Source of the DNA: Caecibacteroides pullorum
GTDB taxonomy: Bacteria; Bacteroidota; Bacteroidia; Bacteroidales; Bacteroidaceae
Length of the DNA stretch: 64,000 bases
Direction of reading: 5' to 3'
Assembly: GCF_019239235.1 (NCBI RefSeq)
Contig: NZ_JAAZTS010000001.1
Coordinates: 399,202 to 463,201 of the forward strand
The position numbers and the translations under genes are program-made. The notes below the pieces were generated by a model. That model had not been told where the DNA came from and did no database searches. It was given only the letters and a program-made list of their open reading frames with translations. This document shows positions 26,356-33,329 of this stretch, one piece after another (the first letter of the stretch is position 1; each line of letters starts with the position of its first letter).

Positions 26356-26504
26356 CAGACGAAGTGCTATATGGGGTTGTAACACAGTGCTTTGTGGCAA
26401 TGTGACACAGCGCTTCGTGAGGGTGTAATGAAGTGCTTCATGAGGAGGTGACAAAGCACTGCGTGAGAGGGTGAGAAAGTGCTTTGTGGGGAGGCGATGA
26501 AGTG
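26356..26504. repeat. Tandem array of 23-bp palindromic units
   Basis: Units start at 26379, 26402, 26425, 26448 and 26471, exactly 23 bases apart, with degenerate flanking units at 26356 and 26494. The common core is GTGAnAAAGTGCTTTGTG-like; individual units hold small palindromes such as CACA..TGTG or GAAGTGCTTC. The array occupies the middle of the 333-base gene-free gap between the sigma gene and rubrerythrin. Nothing else was recognised there except the rubrerythrin terminator. Confidence 0.85.
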
Positions 26505-26510
26505 AGGGGC

Positions 26511-26552
26511 AAAAAAGAAGAGAGGATGTATCTTCTGGCGATACATCCTCTC
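26511..26552 (-). terminator. Terminator of the Fur-rubrerythrin operon
   Basis: A perfect 13-base stem pairs 26520-26532 (GAGAGGATGTATC) with 26540-26552. On the minus strand it is followed by a T-rich run (complement of 26511-26519). Confidence 0.92.
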
Positions 26553-26576
26553 TCTATTCAGGGAATATTCAGAATC

Positions 26577-27134
26577 TTATTTCTTGAAGTAGCGGTTGTA
26601 CAGACCCTCGAAACCTTTGCCGTGACGAGCTTCGTCCTTAGCCATTTCGTGAACTGTATCGTGGATGGCATCCAGGTTCAGAGCCTTGGCACGGGTAGCG
26701 ATGCGCTTCTTGTCTTCGCAAGCACCGCTTTCAGCGTTCATACGCTTTTCCAAGTTGGTCTTGGTATCCCAAACGCAGTCGCCCAGCAGTTCGGCGAACT
26801 TGGCAGCGTGCTCAGCTTCTTCCCAAGCATAACGCTTGAAGGCTTCGGCTACTTCGGGATAACCTTCACGGTCAGCCTGGCGGCTCATGGCGAGGTACAT
26901 ACCTACTTCGGTGCATTCGCCCATGAAGTGGTTGTTCAGGTCTTTGATCATTTCGTCGTCGCAACCTTTGGCTACGCCGATTACGTGTTCGTCAGCGAAA
27001 GTCAAAGGACCGCCTGCTACGGCTTCTTCTACTTCAACAAACTTGCTGGCAGGAGCTTTACACAAGGGGCACTTCTCGGGAGCGGCATCGCCTTCGTAAA
27101 CGTAACCGCATACTGTACATCTAAACTTTTTCAT
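26577..27134 (-). CDS. rbr: Rubrerythrin (rubredoxin domain at the N-terminus)
   Basis: This 185-residue protein has an N-terminal rubredoxin site (Cys6, Cys9, Cys22, Cys25: [10 protein letters not shown] and CPLCKAP) followed by a diiron four-helix bundle with [19 protein letters not shown] and DEARHGKGF. The rubredoxin part comes first, unlike classical rubrerythrin, so it is a reverse rubrerythrin type. It reduces hydrogen peroxide in anaerobes. It lies 54 bases after a Fur-family regulator gene that has a PerR-like box, which fits peroxide control. No promoter box was seen in that gap. Confidence 0.94.
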   Translation of the reverse strand: MKKFRCTVCGYVYEGDAAPEKCPLCKAPASKFVEVEEAVAGGPLTFADEHVIGVAKGCDDEMIKDLNNHFMGECTEVGMYLAMSRQADREGYPEVAEAFKRYAWEEAEHAAKFAELLGDCVWDTKTNLEKRMNAESGACEDKKRIATRAKALNLDAIHDTVHEMAKDEARHGKGFEGLYNRYFKK

Positions 27135-27188
27135 TTTTACTCAGTTTTTTAGTTTGAATTAATTAGTCTTATCTTTTTATTGTTTCAA

Positions 27189-27605
27189 TCAATAACAATT
27201 TTCTTCCTTACAATGTTTGCAGACACCTCTATAATATAAGTGAATTTCCTGTATTTCGTGGCCTTCCGCCTCTGTACAGCCTTCGGCCGAGAGCCCGTCC
27301 TGACAAGGCAGGTCGTACACTTTGTTGCACACCTTGCAGAGGAAATGGGCATGTGGCGTGGTGTCGCCGTCGTAGCAGGTATTTCGTCCGTCGATGGTAA
27401 GTGTCTGGATGGCGGCATGCTCGTCGAGTAACTTCAGGGTGTTGTACACCGTTGTTTTCGACAGGGTAGGCATACCTGGAGCGAGCGCCGTGTAGATTTC
27501 GTCCACGGTGGGATGTGTATGGTGGTCCATCAGATACTGCATGATGGCTATCCGCTGTACCGATGGCTTTATGCTGTGGCTCTGCAAACGTTCAATAACA
27601 TCCAT
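27189..27605 (-). CDS. Fur family regulator, PerR-like
   Basis: This protein of 138 residues has the Fur winged helix (PSVQRIAIMQYL, PTLSKTTVYNTLKLL). The dimerisation half carries a His/Cys site (HAHFLCKVC) and a second cysteine pair (CKHC) for structural zinc. The long frame starts at a TTG (27620); the ATG at 27605 was chosen. Coupling to rubrerythrin suggests a peroxide sensor. A palindromic operator and a perfect promoter lie directly upstream, so it probably represses itself and rubrerythrin together. Confidence 0.9.
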   Translation of the reverse strand: MDVIERLQSHSIKPSVQRIAIMQYLMDHHTHPTVDEIYTALAPGMPTLSKTTVYNTLKLLDEHAAIQTLTIDGRNTCYDGDTTPHAHFLCKVCNKVYDLPCQDGLSAEGCTEAEGHEIQEIHLYYRGVCKHCKEENCY

Positions 27606-27623
27606 ATTCGCTCTTTTCAAAGT

Positions 27624-27636
27624 TGTAATGATTACA
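27624..27636. promoter_or_regulatory. Fur/PerR-like operator
   Basis: TGTAAT-G-ATTACA is a perfect 6-1-6 inverted repeat, the geometry of Fur/PerR boxes. It lies between the predicted start point and the ATG of the Fur-family gene. Confidence 0.7.
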
Positions 27637-27651
27637 TTTTTAATTCTGATG

Positions 27652-27682
27652 CAAAGATAGTCACTTCTTTCTATTTACCAAA
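27652..27682 (-). promoter_or_regulatory. Promoter of the Fur-rubrerythrin operon
   Basis: The minus strand reads TTTG (complement of 27679-27682), exactly 19 bases, then TATCTTTG (complement of 27652-27659): a near-perfect Bacteroidetes promoter. Confidence 0.85.
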
Positions 27683-27723
27683 GGTTTTCCCGTTTTTTTC
27701 GTGGTCATATTGATAAATTGGTT

Positions 27724-27731
27724 TATTTTTG
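27724..27731 (+). promoter_or_regulatory. Candidate -7 box of nadE
   Basis: TATTTTTG is 21 bases before the nadE ATG. The -33 region (TTTTTTTCG) is a poor match. Confidence 0.5.
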
Positions 27732-27752
27732 CGGTAGTTAAACTTTTAGGAT

Positions 27753-29675
27753 ATGAATTACGGATACGTGAAAGTGGCGGCAGCCGTGCCTCGAGTGCGT
27801 GTGGCAGACTGTAAGTTCAACGCCGGACAGATAGAGAAGGAAATCATCATTGCCGACGGAAAAGGTGTGCAGATCATTGCTTTTCCGGAATTGTGTATCA
27901 CCGGCTATACCTGTGGTGACCTGTTTGCCCAGCAGCTTTTGCTGGAAGAAGCCGAACTGGGATTGATGCAGGTGCTCAATACGACGCGTCAGCTGGACAT
28001 CATTTCCATTGTGGGCATGCCTGTCGTGTGCGAAGGACAGCTGCTGAATGCGGCGGTTGTCATCCAGAAGGGACGGGTATTGGGTGTCGTGCCGAAGACC
28101 TATCTGCCTAATTACAAGGAATTTTATGAGATGCGCTGGTTTGTATCGGCTTCCGATGTGTCGGCCCGAACGGTACGGTTGTGCGGGCAGGTAGTGCCGA
28201 TGGGCGATAATCTGCTTTTCGAAACCTCCGACACCACTTTCGGTATCGAGATCTGCGAAGACGTGTGGGCGGCTGTTCCACCCAGCTCGTCTTTGGCATT
28301 GCAGGGAGCGGAAATTATCTTTAACCTATCGGCCGACAATGAGGCTATAGGCAAGCATGCCTACCTGCGTTCACTCCTGAGCCAGCAGTCGGCCCGCTGT
28401 CTGGCAGGATATGTGTTTAGCTCGTGCGGGTTTGGCGAATCGACTACCGACGTTGTGTTTGCCGGTAACGGCTTGATTTATGAGAACGGTACGTTGCTGG
28501 TAGCCAGTGAGCGATTCTCGCTGGAAGAACAGTTGGTGATAAGCGAGATCGACGTGGAATTTCTGCGTACGGAACGCAGGGTGAATACGACGTTTGCTGC
28601 CTGCCGCAGGCGGGTGGCTCCCGAGGCAGCGATCAGAATATCGACGGAACTGGTCAACAGTCGTGAGCTGAACCTGATGCGTACCTACGATCCGCATCCG
28701 TTTGTTCCGCAGGGACCCACGCTGGACGAACGTTGCGAGGAAATCTTTTCCATTCAGGTAGCCGGATTGGCACAGCGTTTGACGCATACCAAGGCTAAGA
28801 GTGCGGTGGTAGGCATTTCTGGCGGACTCGATTCGACACTGGCGTTGCTGGTCTGTGTCAAGACCTTCGATAAGCTGGGATGGCCGCGCAAGGGGATTGT
28901 TGGTGTGACGATGCCTGGCTTCGGTACAACGGATCGTACCTATACCAATGCGCTCGACCTGATGACTTCGCTCGGGGTGACGGTGCGCGAGGTCAGCATC
29001 AAGAAGGCCTGCTTGCAGCACTTCGAGGACATCGGCCACGATGCGTCGGTACACGACGTGGTGTACGAAAACTCACAGGCACGCGAACGTACGCAGATTC
29101 TGATGGATATTGCCAACCAGACGTGGGGATTGGTCATCGGTACGGGCGACCTTTCGGAACTGGCTTTGGGATGGGCTACGTACAACGGCGACCACATGTC
29201 CATGTATGGTGTGAATGCCAGTGTGCCCAAGACGTTGGTCAAACATTTGGTGAAGTGGGTAGCAGAGAATGGAATGGACGAGACTTCGCGTAGTACGTTG
29301 CTAGACATTGTGGATACTCCCATCAGTCCCGAACTGATACCGGCTGACGAGAATGGCAACATCAGCCAGATAACCGAAGACTTGGTAGGACCTTACGAAC
29401 TGCATGACTTCTTCCTCTATCATTTCCTGCGTGGAGGGTTCCGTCCGTCGAAGATATTCTTTCTGGCGGTACGTACTTTCAAAGATGTATATGATGAAGA
29501 GACTATTCGTAAATGGTTGCAGACTTTCTTACGCCGTTTCTTTAATCAACAGTTTAAGCGCTCCTGTCTGCCTGACGGACCGAAAGTGGGTAGTGTTTCC
29601 CTCAGTCCGCGAGGTGACTGGCGCATGCCGAGCGACGCTTCGTCCGAAGCATGGCTCAAGGAGTGTGAGGGCTGA
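27753..29675 (+). CDS. nadE: Glutamine-dependent NAD+ synthetase
   Basis: This 640-residue two-domain enzyme has an N-terminal nitrilase-type glutaminase domain (Glu46 in FPELCITGY, Lys in PKTYLPNYKEFYE, Cys in EICEDVW) that releases ammonia. The C-terminal ATP-pyrophosphatase synthetase domain has the P-loop SGGLDS near residue 353 and the GTGDLSELALGW motif. It makes NAD from deamido-NAD, glutamine and ATP. The length is normal for the long NadE. It ends 10 bases before the convergent solute-binding protein gene. Confidence 0.96.
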   Translation: MNYGYVKVAAAVPRVRVADCKFNAGQIEKEIIIADGKGVQIIAFPELCITGYTCGDLFAQQLLLEEAELGLMQVLNTTRQLDIISIVGMPVVCEGQLLNAAVVIQKGRVLGVVPKTYLPNYKEFYEMRWFVSASDVSARTVRLCGQVVPMGDNLLFETSDTTFGIEICEDVWAAVPPSSSLALQGAEIIFNLSADNEAIGKHAYLRSLLSQQSARCLAGYVFSSCGFGESTTDVVFAGNGLIYENGTLLVASERFSLEEQLVISEIDVEFLRTERRVNTTFAACRRRVAPEAAIRISTELVNSRELNLMRTYDPHPFVPQGPTLDERCEEIFSIQVAGLAQRLTHTKAKSAVVGISGGLDSTLALLVCVKTFDKLGWPRKGIVGVTMPGFGTTDRTYTNALDLMTSLGVTVREVSIKKACLQHFEDIGHDASVHDVVYENSQARERTQILMDIANQTWGLVIGTGDLSELALGWATYNGDHMSMYGVNASVPKTLVKHLVKWVAENGMDETSRSTLLDIVDTPISPELIPADENGNISQITEDLVGPYELHDFFLYHFLRGGFRPSKIFFLAVRTFKDVYDEETIRKWLQTFLRRFFNQQFKRSCLPDGPKVGSVSLSPRGDWRMPSDASSEAWLKECEG

Positions 29676-29685
29676 CCTGCCTAGC

Positions 29686-30522
29686 TTACTTGTAGTATTT
29701 CCGATAGATTTTCTGATATTCTCTGCCCTGTTTGAAGTCTTCGAGCCACGTGTCGAGACTGTCGAGCAGGGCAGGTGACTTTTTGCTCACGGCCCACGAA
29801 TAGAATTGTGTGAAGCTGATATCGGTCGAGATATCTATTTGCGGCATGCTGTCGGCAGCGGCACGAGCTATCTGTTCGTCACACACGGCATAGTCGATGT
29901 CTCCGTGGGCCACCATGGCTATCAGCTGTTCGGGACCATACTTTTCCACCTCTTTAATATAGATAGTATCGGCAATCTCGTCGCCCAAATTTTGGATGCG
30001 CAGAATGGATGGTGAGCCTTTCACTACGTGCAGCGTCCGTTTAGCCAGCGACAGGTGGGTGCGGATGAACAGCGAGTCGTTCTCTCTGGTCGGCTTGCGC
30101 TGTACCAGTACTTCTTTGGTCAATGCGATGGGGGTAGTGAGCAACAGCGAGTCTTTCAGTTCGCTGGTGGCCAAGATGCCGTTAGCTATCAGATCGTACT
30201 TACCAGCTGCCAGTCCTTCCAGTCGCTTTTCGAAACTCATTTCAGGCGTAATGTCTACTCGCAAGTCATGGTCGCGGGCGAAAGCTTCTATCAGTTCGTA
30301 GTCGAATCCCGAAAGGGTGTCACCGTCTAGATGGAGGCTGATGGAGTTATACTCCAATGCGGCCCGCAGGATACCTTCAGCAGCGATGGCAGGATAGTCG
30401 CGCGAGATGTTCTCAGAAGCAGACGTGTCTTCGTGCTGAAGGACAAAAGTTGCTATCAGCGAGCCTGCGAGGGCTACGACCACATATTTCCATATCTTTG
30501 GGTTCAGTGTTTTCAGGAGCAT
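29686..30522 (-). CDS. Periplasmic solute-binding protein, family 3 (amino-acid type)
   Basis: This protein of about 278 residues has an N-terminal membrane/signal helix (KYVVVALAGSLIATFVL) and a bacterial family-3 solute-binding fold (GFDYELIEAFARDHDLRVDI, then LEGLAAGKYDLIANG and VKGSPSILRIQ). Such domains bind amino acids for ABC importers or form the sensor part of MltF-type proteins. Here no permease, ATPase or transglycosylase domain is present. The long frame begins at TTG (30540); the ATG at 30522 was chosen. It lies 20 bases after the porin gene. Confidence 0.82.
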   Translation of the reverse strand: MLLKTLNPKIWKYVVVALAGSLIATFVLQHEDTSASENISRDYPAIAAEGILRAALEYNSISLHLDGDTLSGFDYELIEAFARDHDLRVDITPEMSFEKRLEGLAAGKYDLIANGILATSELKDSLLLTTPIALTKEVLVQRKPTRENDSLFIRTHLSLAKRTLHVVKGSPSILRIQNLGDEIADTIYIKEVEKYGPEQLIAMVAHGDIDYAVCDEQIARAAADSMPQIDISTDISFTQFYSWAVSKKSPALLDSLDTWLEDFKQGREYQKIYRKYYK

Positions 30523-30542
30523 GGACAGGTGTTTTTTCAAGG

Positions 30543-32687
30543 TTAGTCATAGAAGGTCCACGATACGCCCAGTTTCAGCAGGCGTGGGTTGATGGGGTAG
30601 TGGGGGACAAGGAATGAGTTTCGGTTGCCCATGCCTGCATTGACGTGGTACATCATTACGAAGATGCGTGTACGCTTCAAGTGCAGGTTGGCATAGACGT
30701 TTACAATGGGGTAGCCGCCTATTTTCACTCGATTCTCTTCGGGTTGCAGGACGAATTGTGACAGGGCGGGCTGATAGGCAGGTGCGTCGTACTCGGTGAA
30801 GTAGCGCACGTCGGCACCCAGCTGAACTGTCAGCACTTTTTTAAACAGGCGTGTCAGTAGATAGAGGTTATGGTAGAGTGAGAGATCAGGCAGGGGTAGT
30901 ACAGACTGGTTGCTCGATTTCTGCCACGTCACTTCATTGTCCAAATGGAGGATGCCTAGTTTGAAGTCCTGTTTCAGCATGGCTGCTATTACCTGAACGC
31001 TGCCACTATGTTGTGTAGGCAGTGAGGTTGGGCCGAGGTACGTGTAGTTTTTGATATTCTCCACGCCTGCCTTCAAGTTTGTACGCCAGCGGGCGATGTT
31101 TAATTCACCTTCTACGCGAGTACGGAATTCTTTGTTCAGGTCGTTGTCCCAGACGAAGTGGTTGGAGTGGTAGTGGCGCATGTAGAACGATGGCAACGTG
31201 TTGCTGATGTAGCCGCGCGCCAGGAAATTCACCGTATCCTTGCCCAAGCGGAAGTTCAAGTCGAGGTCGCCGTCTACGCGGAATTGGCCGATGGCTTTGC
31301 CTGCCAGACCTACTTCGCCGTTGACGCGGTAGTGCAGCAGGTTACCTTCACGCTTGGCCAGTTCGCCGCCTGCGTATACTTCATGTTCTGTGTAGATTTG
31401 GCTAGGCAGGGGTGTTTGTGTGGTCTGCCCGTCACCGTCGGCACGGGTTGCAGCCTCGCTGTTGCCCAGGTTCATCAGCGTGTAGCGGCTCACTTTGTGC
31501 GAAGCGTAGGCTGTCAGGCCTGCCTTAGCATACTTGTTGAAGCCTTCGAGCAGCGAAATGCCTAAAACGTTCTTTACGCTCAGGGCCAGGGTGGAGTCGT
31601 TGCTCATGCCTTCTTGCAGGTAGGTGTTCTCGTAGGGACTGGAGTCGCCCGTAGGTTCCACGCCGGCGCGGTAACGATGGTTCGAACGCTCGATGTGGAA
31701 TGTATGGATGAAACTGGTCACTGGTACAAATTCTTCTGTTACCAGTGTATCTTGCGGAACGGCCGTACTATCGCGCTGCGCCCGGCGGCGTGCGTTCTCG
31801 TCTTTGGTTTCTTCCAGTTTCGTCGTCTCGCGGGTGAAGCCCAGGCGATAACGGTGTGTCAGGTGGACGTAGAAGTTATGGTTGCGGTTGGCTGTCTGCT
31901 CGAAGTTGACGGGAATGTAGGTGGTTCCGCCTACTTCGGGCATGTTCTCCGGGCGGGTGATGTACTGGTCGTCTGTGATACCGCCGTTTTCGTTCATCTT
32001 CATCGAGAAGTTGTTGTACATGGCTTGCATCTGATAGCGTTCGCCGATGTAGCTGGCAAAGAGGCCGGCGTTGAAGAAGGCTGTCGCCTGGTCGGTGTAG
32101 TAGCCGCGTCCGTAGAGATAATCGATGTTGAATCCGAAAGCCAGGCGCTTGTTGGCGTTCACCGAGAAGTAGGACTTGAAGCGCTCTTCACCGTTCACCT
32201 TGCTGCCTGCCTTGTAGTAGGTCAGGTTCGAGAAGGGGATGTTGCTGTTCGTGAAGCGGAAGTCGCCGGGGCGGAACAGGAAGCTGGAGTAGGTGGACAG
32301 AAACATGGTCGGTTCCCACTCTTCCCGCTCGAAAAACACGCGCGACAGGCGCGGACTGCCCAGGTTGCCCAGGTAGTTGTAGTGCCCCTCCATGCCTTCT
32401 ACGAGGTTCGTGTTCTGGAAGTTCAGGTTCAGCGTGTCGGCGGGAACGCGCCTGCGGTCGCCCAGGCGTTCGTCCAGCTGCCACTGGTAGAGGCGTGGCG
32501 GCGGAGCCTGTACGTTGGTGCTGTCGTTCTTCAGGTTGTCCGGCTGAGTCGAGGGGTCTATCTGGTTGCCGTACTGGTCGCGCAGTGTCTGACCGTTGGC
32601 GTTCGTCAGCGTTTGCTGTGCCAGGGCGGTACTCAGTCCCAGGGTACACAGCAGCAAGTATGTCAGTGTGAGTCGTTTCAGTTTCAT
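30543..32687 (-). CDS. Putative outer membrane porin (Porin_10 type)
   Basis: This 714-residue protein has a signal peptide (MKLKRLTLTYLLLCTLGLSTALAQ), a low-complexity Asn/Gln-rich N-terminal segment (about 25-55) and a long barrel with many alternating aromatic strands, ending LKLGVSWTFYD. It matches the large Bacteroidetes porins of the Porin_10 type. The frame is open upstream for 13 codons, but these overlap the promoter, so MKLKRL was chosen. The mRNA should be nearly leaderless. The orphan solute-binding protein follows directly. Confidence 0.85.
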   Translation of the reverse strand: MKLKRLTLTYLLLCTLGLSTALAQQTLTNANGQTLRDQYGNQIDPSTQPDNLKNDSTNVQAPPPRLYQWQLDERLGDRRRVPADTLNLNFQNTNLVEGMEGHYNYLGNLGSPRLSRVFFEREEWEPTMFLSTYSSFLFRPGDFRFTNSNIPFSNLTYYKAGSKVNGEERFKSYFSVNANKRLAFGFNIDYLYGRGYYTDQATAFFNAGLFASYIGERYQMQAMYNNFSMKMNENGGITDDQYITRPENMPEVGGTTYIPVNFEQTANRNHNFYVHLTHRYRLGFTRETTKLEETKDENARRRAQRDSTAVPQDTLVTEEFVPVTSFIHTFHIERSNHRYRAGVEPTGDSSPYENTYLQEGMSNDSTLALSVKNVLGISLLEGFNKYAKAGLTAYASHKVSRYTLMNLGNSEAATRADGDGQTTQTPLPSQIYTEHEVYAGGELAKREGNLLHYRVNGEVGLAGKAIGQFRVDGDLDLNFRLGKDTVNFLARGYISNTLPSFYMRHYHSNHFVWDNDLNKEFRTRVEGELNIARWRTNLKAGVENIKNYTYLGPTSLPTQHSGSVQVIAAMLKQDFKLGILHLDNEVTWQKSSNQSVLPLPDLSLYHNLYLLTRLFKKVLTVQLGADVRYFTEYDAPAYQPALSQFVLQPEENRVKIGGYPIVNVYANLHLKRTRIFVMMYHVNAGMGNRNSFLVPHYPINPRLLKLGVSWTFYD

Positions 32688-32692
32688 GGGGG

Positions 32693-32726
32693 CAAAGATA
32701 GTGAAAGGTGAGAGTATAAAAAACAA
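32693..32726 (-). promoter_or_regulatory. Promoter of the porin gene, predicting a leaderless mRNA
   Basis: The minus strand has TATCTTTG (complement of 32693-32700) only five bases before the ATG, and TTG (complement of 32724-32726) 23 bases upstream of it. The predicted start falls at or next to the A of ATG. The same arrangement occurs before the LysE gene. Confidence 0.65.
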
Positions 32727-32727
32727 G

Positions 32728-32894
32728 CTCGCTTGATTTTTTATGTCGAACAGCCTCCTATCTTGTCAAAAGATAATGCATTGCCGGAATGCATCCGTCT
32801 GAAAGCATGTCCGCTTCAGCTTGGGTGCAACGGGCGGTGGTGACGGATTGTGACAAAATGATAACTTTCTGCGTCAAAAAGAAGGGTTGCTTCC
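32728..32894. other. Intergenic stretch without a recognised feature
   Basis: This is the first part of the 640-base gap between the porin and antiporter genes. It contains a short inverted repeat (GCATTGCCGGAATGC near 32779) but no promoter or coding frame was identified. The rest of the gap is the 42-bp array and the antiporter leader. Confidence 0.5.
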
Positions 32895-33180
32895 AGCCCC
32901 GCGTACCGTTCTGTCAATCCGAGGGCTCGTAAGCCTCGCCCCGCGTGCGTTTCTGCCCGTCCGAGGGCTCGTAAGCCCTGCCCCGCGTGCGTTTTTGTCC
33001 GTCCGAGGGCTCGTAAGCCTCGCCCCGCGTGCGTTTCTGTCCGTCCGAGGGCTCGTAAGCCCTGCCCCGCGTGCGTTTCTGCCCGTCCGAGGGCTCGTAA
33101 ACCCTGCCCCGCGTGCGTTTCTGCCCGTCCGAGGGCTCGTAAAGCCCGCCCCGCGTACGTTTCTGCCCGTCCGAGGGCTA
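32895..33180. repeat. GC-rich tandem array of 42-bp units
   Basis: The marker GAGGGCTCGTA recurs at 32921, 32963, 33005, 33047, 33089 and 33131, with a last GAGGGCTA at 33173. The spacing is exactly 42 bases six times. Each unit reads roughly AGCCCTGCCCCGCGTG, CGTTTCTGCCCGTCC, AGGGCTCGTA, and its ends AGCCCT/AGGGCT can pair. The array is much richer in G+C than its flanks. Frames on both strands run through it as 14-residue repeats because the period is a multiple of three. Confidence 0.93.
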
Positions 33181-33329
33181 AGATCTGTCCTCTCTGTCGC
33201 TCGTTTTTGAAAAATTTTCATTCTTCATGGGCTTCATTCAAAACCGTTCTTATTTTTTTTGTCAAATATAGTCTTCTTTCTTCATTTCTTTCGTACTTTT
33301 GTCAGCAGAAACGGAAAAACGGAGGAATT

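Noticed and set aside
32874..33221. A 115-codon minus-strand frame made of 14-residue repeats, and a plus-strand counterpart
   Set aside because: The frames exist because the repeat period (42) is a multiple of three. No signal peptide, family or promoter supports translation, although it cannot be excluded.
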